IMG/VR virus record: IMGVR_UViG_3300031757_000763
Coordinates: 1-22,913 of that record
DNA length: 22,913 nucleotides
Origin: a virus
Reading direction: 5' to 3' (one strand)
Each line of letters begins with the position of its first letter. The first letter of the stretch is position 1. This document shows, piece by piece, positions 16,289-22,537 of this stretch. Position numbers and translations under genes: made by a program. A model generated the notes under the pieces. That model was not told where the DNA came from. It was given only the letters and a program-made list of their open reading frames with translations, and ran no database searches.

Positions 16289-16871
16289 TATTTTAATTTT
16301 TGACGATTTATTTCCTGACTTCTTACAAGCACAAGTTGAAGCAGTCATTCCGCATTTACCATTACGATTTGGACATAGAGGATTAGGATACGATCAAGGA
16401 TATCGAACATTTAGTGAACAATGGACACGAGAAGTTCAACACGGAATTGAAGTTAGTCATACTAATTTTCTAGCTGATATGCCTTGGGAACTTAAATCAA
16501 TGTGGACTGTAGTACATCATGCTAAAACAAAACTCTTTAAAAAACTTACAGAAGACTTACAATTAAATCAAGTTCAAATTAACTTATCCACAGAAGAATT
16601 TTATGGTGGGAAACATACTGACGCACCAGACGATACCGAACAAATGAAAGACCCAAGATGGATACCATCACATACAATGGTATATTATGTACAAGGTGAT
16701 ACAGGTACACGATTTTGGAATGAGGACAATAGTTTTCATGATATCGATTTCAAAAAAGGACGAGCCCTTATATTTCCAAGTAGTTATCCACACGAAGGTT
16801 TACCACCAAAAGAAGTAAGTCCAAGAGTTACAATTGGATTTATTTTTAATGGATTACCATTACAAAACTAA
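16275..16871 (+). CDS. 2-oxoglutarate/Fe(II)-dependent oxygenase, shorter paralogue
   Basis: A 198-residue protein starting at ATG 16275; an in-frame ATG at 16242 would add 11 residues without homology to its sister. Active-site residues are H114-x-D116 (GGKHTDAPDD), H173 (YPHEGLPP) and R184 (SPRVTIGFIF). It aligns with the preceding gene throughout (IDD/FDD, LPLRFGHRGLG, YQGY/DQGY, SEQW, PWEL, QIQVNL/QVQINL). The two therefore arose by tandem duplication and diverged. It lacks the ~65-residue insert of the first. Overlap of 14 bases with the upstream gene suggests coupled translation, and possibly a heterodimer. The substrate is unknown. After it, the early-type promoter at 16880 begins a new unit. 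Confidence 0.88.
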   Translation: MNKNNILIFDDLFPDFLQAQVEAVIPHLPLRFGHRGLGYDQGYRTFSEQWTREVQHGIEVSHTNFLADMPWELKSMWTVVHHAKTKLFKKLTEDLQLNQVQINLSTEEFYGGKHTDAPDDTEQMKDPRWIPSHTMVYYVQGDTGTRFWNEDNSFHDIDFKKGRALIFPSSYPHEGLPPKEVSPRVTIGFIFNGLPLQN

Positions 16872-16879
16872 AATAATAC

Positions 16880-16908
16880 TTGACACACATCACATTATAG
16901 TTTATAAT
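16880..16908 (+). promoter_or_regulatory. Consensus sigma-70 promoter
   Basis: TTGACA at 16880-16885 and TATAAT at 16903-16908 are separated by exactly 17 bases: a perfect host housekeeping promoter. It is in the only sizeable gap (16872-16929) on this part of the plus strand, followed by the SD GAGGAGAG at 16919-16926 and the ATG at 16930. It is expected to be read by unmodified host RNA polymerase, so it probably drives early expression of the membrane protein and the gp44 operon. Confidence 0.85.
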
Positions 16909-16929
16909 AACATAAACTGAGGAGAGTTT

Positions 16930-17091
16930 ATGCAAATACCAAGTCAAAGATTCAGTATAGGAACTGTTGGAGCAACAGGAATTACCTTAATGGTTTTACA
17001 TCTTACCGGAAATTTAATAGGCTGGGCTTGGCCATTTTTATATGTGTTTATAATTTTGGTTGCGGCTGGACAGGAGAATCGTTATAAATGA
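16930..17091 (+). CDS. Small membrane protein, 53 residues
   Basis: ATG 16930 to TGA 17089-17091, preceded by the SD GAGGAGAG and the sigma-70 promoter. The sequence MQIPSQRFSIGTVGATGITL, then a hydrophobic stretch to about residue 30, then GWAWPFLYVFIILVAAG (31-47) and a basic end QENRYK, suggests two transmembrane helices in a hairpin. The stop overlaps the start of the clamp-loader gene (ATGA), which supports it as a real translated gene. The function is unknown. As the first gene after a strong host promoter it may alter the host membrane early, for instance in exclusion or in tethering replication. No family is recognised. Confidence 0.75.
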   Translation: MQIPSQRFSIGTVGATGITLMVLHLTGNLIGWAWPFLYVFIILVAAGQENRYK

Positions 17092-17996
17092 AAGAACTTT
17101 GGGTAGAAAAATACAGACCAAAAACTGTAGATGGTTATGTGTTTAGAGATGAACATCAAAAAGCACAAGTAAACACTTGGATTAAAGACAAGTCAATTCC
17201 GCATCTACTTTTTAGTGGAAATGCAGGTATTGGAAAAACAACTCTTGCAAAAATCCTTTTTAATCAAATAGAAATAAACGACTATGATATACTTGAAATA
17301 AATGCAAGTAGAACTAATAGTGTTGATGATGTACGAGATAAAATTATTAATTTTGTACAGATGATTCCTTTTGGTCCATTTAAAGTTGTATTATTAGATG
17401 AAGCAGATTATTTAAGTCCACAAGCACAAGCGGCATTACGTGGCGTAATGGAAGAATATCATTTAACATCACGATTTATTTTAACTTGTAACTATCCAAA
17501 TAGAATTATTCCAGCATTACATAGTAGATGTCAAGGGTTTCATATTGCACGTATTGACAAAAACGAATTTACGGCTCGTGTAGCAGAAATTCTTATTACA
17601 GAAAATATTACTCCAGATATAGATACATTAGATACGTATGTAAAAGCAACATATCCTGATTTACGCAAATGTATTAATATGGTACAAATGAACAGTCAAG
17701 AAGGAATTCTTCTTAAACCAAGTGAAATGGATAAAGGAGAAGCTGACTGGAAATTAGATATGGTTGAGTTATTTAAAGCAGGTAAAATAACTGAAGCAAG
17801 AAAATTAGTTTGCGGGTCTGCAAAAGCAGAAGAAATGGAAGACGTATATCGTTGGTTATATGATAATATAGAATTATTCGGTGACAAGCAAGACGAAGCT
17901 GTCATAATTATTAAACAAGGTTTAGTTGACCACACGTTAGTTGTTGATCCAGAAATCAACTTGGCCGCAACTATGATAAAGTTGAATCGTTTATGA
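17088..17996 (+). CDS. 44: Sliding-clamp loader large subunit, gp44-like
   Basis: A 302-residue AAA+ ATPase of the RFC/gp44 family. Walker A is GNAGIGKTT (44-52), Walker B VLLDEAD (101-107), the arginine-finger SRC motif is HSRCQGF (145-151), and DLRKCIN (191-197) carries the sensor-2 region. The N-terminal LWVEKYRPKTVDGYVF is typical of RFC-type loaders. It opens and loads the phage gp45 clamp on primed DNA in an ATP-dependent complex with gp62. The length agrees with T4 gp44 (319 residues). It overlaps the upstream membrane-protein gene by 4 bases and the next gene by 4. Confident assignment. Confidence 0.95.
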   Translation: MKELWVEKYRPKTVDGYVFRDEHQKAQVNTWIKDKSIPHLLFSGNAGIGKTTLAKILFNQIEINDYDILEINASRTNSVDDVRDKIINFVQMIPFGPFKVVLLDEADYLSPQAQAALRGVMEEYHLTSRFILTCNYPNRIIPALHSRCQGFHIARIDKNEFTARVAEILITENITPDIDTLDTYVKATYPDLRKCINMVQMNSQEGILLKPSEMDKGEADWKLDMVELFKAGKITEARKLVCGSAKAEEMEDVYRWLYDNIELFGDKQDEAVIIIKQGLVDHTLVVDPEINLAATMIKLNRL

Positions 17997-18253
17997 ACCT
18001 TTATACAGCAGAAAGACAAGAAGAAATTGTAAATAAGTTTAGAAACCTTTTAATGGAGGCGGACAATTTTCCAAGGGAAAAAAATCCGGACGACTATAGA
18101 ATGTTTTGGACTGGCTTACGAGGTGAAGGAGCCAGTATATTAGGTCTTACTATGCACTTGACAGAATCGCTGGCAAATGCTAAACAAGTAATTGACCGAC
18201 TTGTAGAAGAAAAGGAAAAAAGTAGTAAGAAAGATGACATACCTAGTAAATGA
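17993..18253 (+). CDS. Unknown 86-residue protein in the gp62 position
   Basis: An 86-residue, mostly helical acidic protein ([14 protein letters not shown]..., [45 protein letters not shown]). Its ATG overlaps the gp44 stop by 4 bases. In T4 the gene after 44 is 62, the small clamp-loader subunit, but that is about twice as long and I see no clear resemblance. It could be a much-reduced or displaced gp62, or an unrelated protein. The Lys/Glu/Asp-rich tail overlaps the ferredoxin gene by 20 bases. No metal, membrane or nucleotide motif is seen. Confidence 0.65.
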   Translation: MNLYTAERQEEIVNKFRNLLMEADNFPREKNPDDYRMFWTGLRGEGASILGLTMHLTESLANAKQVIDRLVEEKEKSSKKDDIPSK

Positions 18254-18575
18254 GGACTGTATCAAATGTAAACATATGGATTGTGTTGAAGTTTGTCCAG
18301 TCGACTGTTTTTACGAAGGCGAAAATATGCTGGTTATACATCCTGACGAATGTATTGATTGTGGTGTATGCGAACCAGAATGTCCTGTAGAAGCAATAAT
18401 TTCAGATAACATGGATGATAGTGGTGAGTGGCTAATACTAAATGAAAAGTATGCTAGTACATGGCCAAACATTACAAAGAAACGTGAAGAAGACGTACCA
18501 GCTGATGTTAAAGACTGGGAAGGCGTAAAAGGAAAAATGGAGCATTTTAGTGATAAACCAGGTAAGGGAGATTAA
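18234..18575 (+). CDS. fdxA: 7Fe ferredoxin, FdxA type ([3Fe-4S][4Fe-4S])
   Basis: A 113-residue protein close to Azotobacter vinelandii ferredoxin I and alphaproteobacterial FdxA. By that alignment C9, C17 and C50 would bind a [3Fe-4S] cluster, and C21, C40, C43 and C46 a [4Fe-4S] cluster; C12 and C25 are the extra conserved cysteines. The C-terminal extension ([20 protein letters not shown]...[17 protein letters not shown]) is the FdxA tail. It is a soluble one-electron carrier; in infection it may supply a reductase or oxygenase, for instance the 2OG enzymes upstream or ThyX downstream, but no partner is proven. It overlaps the preceding gene by 20 bases and abuts the parvulin gene. It is probably host-derived. 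Confidence 0.94.
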   Translation: MTYLVNEDCIKCKHMDCVEVCPVDCFYEGENMLVIHPDECIDCGVCEPECPVEAIISDNMDDSGEWLILNEKYASTWPNITKKREEDVPADVKDWEGVKGKMEHFSDKPGKGD

Positions 18576-18893
18576 GTGAAATTACGAGCTTCACATATTT
18601 TATTAAGTCATAGAGACGCCAAACCTCCTACACATACTAGAGGAATTGCACAAGCAATGATAACGGCTGAAGAATTAATAAAAGAAATAAAATCAGGCGG
18701 TGTAACTTTTGAAGCGGCGGCATGGGAGAATAGTGCTTGTCCAAGTAAATCAAAAGGAGGAGACCTTGGCTGGTTTGAAGAAGAATCTATGGTGCTTGAG
18801 TTTTCAGGTGCTTGTAAAAATATTCTAAAAGGAGATATAGGACCACCTTGCATAACACCTTTCGGAGTACATATTATATTGAGGACAGGATGA
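18576..18893 (+). CDS. Parvulin-type peptidyl-prolyl cis-trans isomerase
   Basis: A 105-residue single PpiC/Pin1-type domain: ASHILL (5-10), a helix near 30-50, GGDLGWF (61-67) and TPFGVHIILRT (94-104). These are the conserved strands and active-site edge of parvulins. The enzyme speeds cis/trans isomerisation at X-Pro bonds and could help fold virion proteins, several of which are Pro-containing. It lacks a signal peptide, so it acts in the cytoplasm. The GTG start at 18576 directly follows the ferredoxin stop, with GGGAG five bases upstream. The stop overlaps the thyX start (ATGA). It is a rare cargo in T4-like phages as far as I know. Confidence 0.88.
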   Translation: MKLRASHILLSHRDAKPPTHTRGIAQAMITAEELIKEIKSGGVTFEAAAWENSACPSKSKGGDLGWFEEESMVLEFSGACKNILKGDIGPPCITPFGVHIILRTG

Positions 18894-19558
18894 GTGTAAA
18901 ATTAGTTTCATATTCAAAACCTTCAGATGATTTTTTAGAAGAAGGACTAGAAGACGCTCAAGACTTAATAGCCTTTTGTGCTAGGGTTAGTAATCCTACT
19001 AATCAAATGAATACTGAAACAAGTGAAAAACTTATTAAGTATTTGATTAAGCATAAACATTGGTCACCTTTAGAGATGGTTAATGCTTGTCTTGAAATTA
19101 ATACTACAAGAGATATAGCCCACCAAATAGTAAGACACAGATCATTTTCCTTTCAAGAATTTAGTCAACGTTATGCAGATCCGCAAGATATGAAAGAAGC
19201 ATTTACTTTTAGAGAAGCACGTTTACAAGATCCAAAAAATAGACAAAACTCTATAGAAGTTAATGATGATGCATTACAAATAGCTTGGGGGAACAGACAA
19301 AAAGGAATAATTGAACAATGTAAAGAAGCATACAATTGGGCATTAGACCAAGGTATTGCTAAAGAACAAGCAAGAGTCGTATTGCCTGAAGGACTAACTA
19401 AAACACGACTATATATGAATGGCACACTCCGTTCGTGGGTTCATTATATTGAGTTACGTGGCGGGCATGGTACACAAAAAGAACATATGGATATTGCTCA
19501 TGCTTGTGCTAAAATTATAGCAGGAATTTTTCCTATAATAAACGACTTAAATGACTAA
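18890..19558 (+). CDS. thyX: Flavin-dependent thymidylate synthase ThyX
   Basis: A 222-residue protein from ATG 18890, chosen because GAGGACAGG is its SD and it overlaps the parvulin stop by 4 bases; an upstream in-frame ATG at 18848 lies inside the parvulin gene. The ThyX signature RHRxxSxxxxSxR is at 82-94 (RHRSFSFQEFSQR). Other family blocks are ARVVLP (161-166), MNGTLRSWVHYIELR (176-190) and the EHMDIA-type C-terminus. It methylates dUMP to dTMP using methylene-tetrahydrofolate and FADH2, supplying thymidine for AT-rich phage DNA. It overlaps the following gene by 8 bases. Confident. Confidence 0.95.
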   Translation: MSVKLVSYSKPSDDFLEEGLEDAQDLIAFCARVSNPTNQMNTETSEKLIKYLIKHKHWSPLEMVNACLEINTTRDIAHQIVRHRSFSFQEFSQRYADPQDMKEAFTFREARLQDPKNRQNSIEVNDDALQIAWGNRQKGIIEQCKEAYNWALDQGIAKEQARVVLPEGLTKTRLYMNGTLRSWVHYIELRGGHGTQKEHMDIAHACAKIIAGIFPIINDLND

Positions 19559-20294
19559 ACCTATATTATTTTTTGAAACAGAAAACTGGGCTGTAAGAAA
19601 ACACGCACCTATTAGACCAGCTAAAGATTTCATGCCTGAAGCATGGAAAAATATGCCTACATATACTAAAAAGGCAAATCATTTAATTGACAGCGATAAA
19701 AGTGTAAAAGCCTGTCCAGGTATTGGTGATTTTATGTCAATGGGCTATGTTATTCCAGCTTGGTGTGATATAGAAATTACTCCAGGACAAGACGGATTAA
19801 GTGTTACTACTAGGTATTCAGAGCCTAACTATAATAGTGCTTATCATCCAGTAGATCAAATAAGCAAAGATTTATTAAAGAACTTCGGCGTAAGAGCGGC
19901 TGTAAAATTAGATAACCCATGGAAAATGTGGGCGGCCGCCGGCTGGACTTTAATGTACCTACCAATGTTCTATTTTGAAGATAGAAATTTTGAAGCAATT
20001 CCTGGTGTAATCGATCATGATATGGGTGCCTTAGTAAACCCTATTAATATTATGCTAAAAGAAATTAAACCTACAACAATTAAGTTAGGCGAACCTCTAT
20101 GTCAAGTTATTCCTATTAAACGAGAAACAGTAGTTGCTAGGACTGGGGAGTTAAGCGAAACAGCAGTCAACAGACATAACGCGATCTCACAATTAAAAAA
20201 TATTATATTCGCCGGTTGGACACGTTGGCAACACGAAAAGAAAGATTATGTCGTAGATGCCCACGATTTACATCTGCCCGGGGATACTGATTAG
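19551..20294 (+). CDS. Conserved phage protein, unknown function
   Basis: A 247-residue soluble protein that shares 8 bases with thyX. It has no recognisable nucleotide-binding, metal or membrane motif. Distinctive stretches are PAKDFMPEAWKNMP (22-35), ACPGIGDFMSMGYVIPAWCDIEI (55-77), DNPWKMWAAAGWTLMYLPMFYFE (122-144) and DHDMGALVNPINIMLKEIKPTTIKLGEPLCQVIPIKRE (154-191), then a basic WTRWQHEKKDY end. The Trp/Pro-rich composition points to a compact beta-containing fold. Proteins like it occur in marine T4-like phages, but I know no function. Position after thyX suggests nucleotide metabolism or replication, only by association. It ends the operon; convergent genes follow. Confidence 0.65.
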   Translation: MTKPILFFETENWAVRKHAPIRPAKDFMPEAWKNMPTYTKKANHLIDSDKSVKACPGIGDFMSMGYVIPAWCDIEITPGQDGLSVTTRYSEPNYNSAYHPVDQISKDLLKNFGVRAAVKLDNPWKMWAAAGWTLMYLPMFYFEDRNFEAIPGVIDHDMGALVNPINIMLKEIKPTTIKLGEPLCQVIPIKRETVVARTGELSETAVNRHNAISQLKNIIFAGWTRWQHEKKDYVVDAHDLHLPGDTD

Positions 20295-20374
20295 ACGTAA
20301 TATATTAGTGCAATAAATCCGCTAATGATTATAATTCCTAATAGTAATTGACTTATTTGAAATACCCAGTTCAT
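20291..20374 (-). CDS. Possible 27-residue membrane peptide downstream of phoH
   Basis: Reads M N W V F Q I S Q, then an almost unbroken Leu/Ile/Gly/Phe helix ending in YYV. It has the length and composition of a single membrane span. It starts 14 bases after the phoH stop on the same strand and overlaps the stop of the plus-strand gene by 4 bases. No convincing SD is seen, but an ATAAATAT element (20379-20386) lies directly upstream. It fills nearly all of the 94-base space between the convergent genes. It could be a small membrane toxin-like or holin-like peptide, or chance. There is no homology evidence. Confidence 0.35.
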   Translation of the reverse strand: MNWVFQISQLLLGIIIISGFIALIYYV

Positions 20375-20388
20375 TTAAATATTTATTG

Positions 20389-21099
20389 TTATTCGTCTCC
20401 GTAAACTTGTAATACCTCTCGTACAGCATTATGACGTTCAATGTCACCTTGATGAAATCTTACAACATCAATATGCCTAGTTTTACTAAATCGTTCTAGT
20501 TGTTTTATAAAATCTAATAGTCCATTACTAGACATTCTATCTGCTTGACGCAAATCACCAGTAACTACCATTTGTGATTTTGTTCCTAACCGTGTTAATA
20601 ACATCTTCATTTGACCTGTAGTAGCATTTTGCATTTCATCTGCAACTATAAATGCATTTTTAAAAGTTCTACCTCGCATATAGGCTAATGGTGCAATTTC
20701 GATAATATTTTCATTAATCATACCACGAATCTGGTGTTGACTATAATTTTCTTTAAATACATCAAAAATTGGCATTGTCCAAGGAGCCATTTTTTGCTCC
20801 AATGTTCCTGGTAAAAATCCTAAATCTTCATCGACACTTACTGCCGGTCTAGTTACCACAATTTTATCTACAACACCACCTTGAAATAGCTTAACTGCCA
20901 CTTGTACCGCTAGAAGCGTTTTACCAGTTCCTGCAGGACCAATTCCGAAGACTATGTCTTTCTGCGGATCCATTAGTTTTAGCATATAAGATTCTTGGTT
21001 TCTATTTCGGGGTAGTATTTTAATGTCTCTTTTATGTGGTTGAAAGTTGATAATATTACTCGTATTTTGAAGATGCCGTTTGGCTCGTTTATTACTCAT
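20389..21099 (-). CDS. phoH: PhoH-like P-loop ATPase
   Basis: A 236-residue PhoH family protein: Walker A GPAGTGKT (54-61), Walker B IVADEMQN (151-158) and the family blocks VVTRPAVSVDEDLGFLPGTLEQKM (81-104), LAYMRGRTFKNAF (138-150) and VVTGDLRQAD (178-187). PhoH is widespread in marine phages; an ATPase/RNA-associated role is proposed, but its role in infection is unsettled. It is the only clear gene on the minus strand. It starts 12 bases from an excellent SD (AGGAGGA, 21104-21110 in plus coordinates) and has a candidate promoter at 21128-21157. Its separate orientation suggests regulation independent of the late block. The ~25-residue N-terminal extension is basic. Confidence 0.94.
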   Translation of the reverse strand: MSNKRAKRHLQNTSNIINFQPHKRDIKILPRNRNQESYMLKLMDPQKDIVFGIGPAGTGKTLLAVQVAVKLFQGGVVDKIVVTRPAVSVDEDLGFLPGTLEQKMAPWTMPIFDVFKENYSQHQIRGMINENIIEIAPLAYMRGRTFKNAFIVADEMQNATTGQMKMLLTRLGTKSQMVVTGDLRQADRMSSNGLLDFIKQLERFSKTRHIDVVRFHQGDIERHNAVREVLQVYGDE

Positions 21100-21103
21100 G
21101 CAG

Positions 21104-21110
21104 TCCTCCT
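21104..21110 (-). promoter_or_regulatory. Shine-Dalgarno of phoH
   Basis: On the minus strand AGGAGGA lies four bases before the ATG of phoH. It is the strongest ribosome-binding site in the window and fixes the phoH start. Confidence 0.8.
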
Positions 21111-21127
21111 TTATGAGTCAATTTAAG

Positions 21128-21157
21128 ACTATAAAGAACAACTTATTGTGCTGTAAA
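21128..21157 (-). promoter_or_regulatory. Candidate sigma-70 promoter for phoH
   Basis: Read on the minus strand: TTTACA (21157-21152), an 18-base spacer, then TATAGT (21133-21128). Each box is one mismatch from consensus. It lies about 30 bases before the phoH ATG. The inverted repeat at 21138-21171 runs through the -35 box and spacer. Confidence 0.45.
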
Positions 21158-21171
21158 CACAACAAAGTTGT
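21138..21171. repeat. Nested inverted repeat in divergent intergenic region
   Basis: Outer arms ACAACTT (21138-21144) and AAGTTGT (21165-21171), 7 bases each, enclose a second pair TTGTG (21146-21150) and CACAA (21158-21162), with a 7-base loop between. It could be an operator or a hairpin in the phoH leader, and it overlaps the candidate phoH promoter. No run of T follows on either side, so it is not a typical terminator. Confidence 0.45.
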
Positions 21172-21234
21172 CTCTACATAAGTATTTACTGAGTTTGCCG
21201 GAAAACAAAACTACAACTATATAGAAGTAAAATA

Positions 21235-21242
21235 GCTAAATA
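21235..21242 (+). promoter_or_regulatory. Late-promoter-like motif GCTAAATA
   Basis: GCTAAATA ends 21 bases before the ATG at 21264 and shares the TAAATA core of the other late-type elements here. An SD (CAGGAG, 21249-21254) follows. It probably drives the two unknown proteins and the endolysin. Confidence 0.45.
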
Positions 21243-21263
21243 AGTGTACAGGAGCGACTAATC

Positions 21264-21815
21264 ATGCAAGACGTAATGGACATTGTTAAAAATATCGAGC
21301 ATATCTACGATAGCGATACTGCTTTTAGTGTACTTAAAGACTTCGAAAGAGTACTAGATGAACTTGATATTTACGTATACGAAAACTGGGAAGATGGTGA
21401 AATTGTCTCAGGTCCAAACATTGAAAAACATTGGGTAACTTGTGAATTTATGTGGCCTAGAGATAAAATGCCAGATCCAATGGGCGGAAAAAGACTTATA
21501 GATTACGATTGCAAAGTATCCTTTGAAAAAACAAACGTTATTAAACCCCGAAAAATTAAAGAACCCGGCGACATTCGTCCTGGAACTAAAAAAGGTAAAC
21601 TTGACAGACATCCTATTTGGGTAGTTAAAATACAAATGCCTAAAGACTTAATTCTTAATATTTACAGTGGCTACAAAGAACAATTAGACAGTTATGCAGA
21701 GCCGGCTGATATGGGTGTAGAAACAGCAGTAGATCAAGTTGCACAACCAGGCGAAGAAGCGGCAATGGCTCCTGAGCCAGAAATGGCACCAGCACCAGTA
21801 GAAGGCGAAGTATAA
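21264..21815 (+). CDS. Conserved phage protein with Pro/Ala/Glu tail, unknown function
   Basis: A 183-residue protein. The first ~145 residues are folded and acidic-to-neutral (VLKDFERVLDELDIYVYENWEDGEIVSGPNIEKHWVTCEFMWPRDKMPDPMGGKRLIDYDC...). The last ~35 are a disordered tail rich in Ala, Pro, Glu and Met. Proteins of this type are conserved in marine T4-like phages, often beside virion genes, but I know no role. The SD CAGGAG and late-type motif suggest late expression. It shares one base with the next start (TAATG), so the two proteins are probably made together. Confidence 0.68.
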   Translation: MQDVMDIVKNIEHIYDSDTAFSVLKDFERVLDELDIYVYENWEDGEIVSGPNIEKHWVTCEFMWPRDKMPDPMGGKRLIDYDCKVSFEKTNVIKPRKIKEPGDIRPGTKKGKLDRHPIWVVKIQMPKDLILNIYSGYKEQLDSYAEPADMGVETAVDQVAQPGEEAAMAPEPEMAPAPVEGEV

Positions 21816-22525
21816 TGGGTCTTCAAGCAGGCGACTTAAGAAATCTAGTTTACGACATTTTTGAAATAGATTCATTCAAATCAAAAATGGGTGAAGATAG
21901 AGATATTGTTGTTTTAAGTTTTTCAGTTAAATCACAAGAACCAGCAAAAGATTTAATGAATTTTTGTGAAAAAGGATTTCCATTTGTATTAGATGCAGAC
22001 GTTACATCAGGTGAACAACAAGACGGAACATATAAAGTTTTTGTTGAGATGGAACGTGGTAGAGAAATTCCCCAAAATATTGCAGAAATAGTTGACGGTG
22101 TTAAAAAGTTAGCTCATATAGAAGACCTTAAATTTAGATATTATAAAAATTTTAATAGTTTACCAGCTGATGAACAAAATATCAGCGAAACAGTTCCATT
22201 AGATGGCGAAGGTTATGAAATCAGAGTTAATGAAACTAATATGGAAAACTATAAAAATTTCTTTAATAAAAGCTATTTAGATAGCGTTGAACTATTACAA
22301 GATCATCTTACATTTAAAAAAATTTACTCAGACACCTTAAAATTTAAAGTAGAAGGTTTCGGAAAACACAAAGATATCCACAATAAAATTGACGAATCAT
22401 TTAATGTCAATTCCTATCCTGAAGTTATCTTTCTTACTAAATATTTAGGTGACTATGATATTTCTATATATGGTGACAAGTACTTAATTGAGAACGCAGG
22501 TTATACATTAGTATTATCCAAATAA
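21815..22525 (+). CDS. Conserved phage protein, unknown function
   Basis: A 236-residue protein of alternating helices and strands (LRNLVYDIFEIDSFKSKMGEDRDIVVLSFSV, AKDLMNFCEKGFPFVLDADVTSGEQQDGTYKVFVEMERGREIPQNI, ENYKNFFNKSYLDSVELLQDHLTFKKIYSDTLKFKVEGFG). There is no signal peptide, membrane helix or catalytic motif. The two halves each contain a strand-helix pattern ending in similar contexts, so an internal duplication is possible but weak. Its ATG overlaps the upstream stop by one base, and it precedes the endolysin by 12 bases. This kind of protein is found in T4-like marine phages; the function is unknown, perhaps structural. Confidence 0.68.
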   Translation: MGLQAGDLRNLVYDIFEIDSFKSKMGEDRDIVVLSFSVKSQEPAKDLMNFCEKGFPFVLDADVTSGEQQDGTYKVFVEMERGREIPQNIAEIVDGVKKLAHIEDLKFRYYKNFNSLPADEQNISETVPLDGEGYEIRVNETNMENYKNFFNKSYLDSVELLQDHLTFKKIYSDTLKFKVEGFGKHKDIHNKIDESFNVNSYPEVIFLTKYLGDYDISIYGDKYLIENAGYTLVLSK

Positions 22526-22537
22526 TAAAGGATTAAA

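Noticed and set aside
17993-18253. Annotation as gp62
   Set aside because: Position fits, but length and sequence do not; kept as unknown.
20295-20388. Bidirectional terminator between convergent genes
   Set aside because: I could not find a GC-rich stem with a T-run on either strand in this gap.
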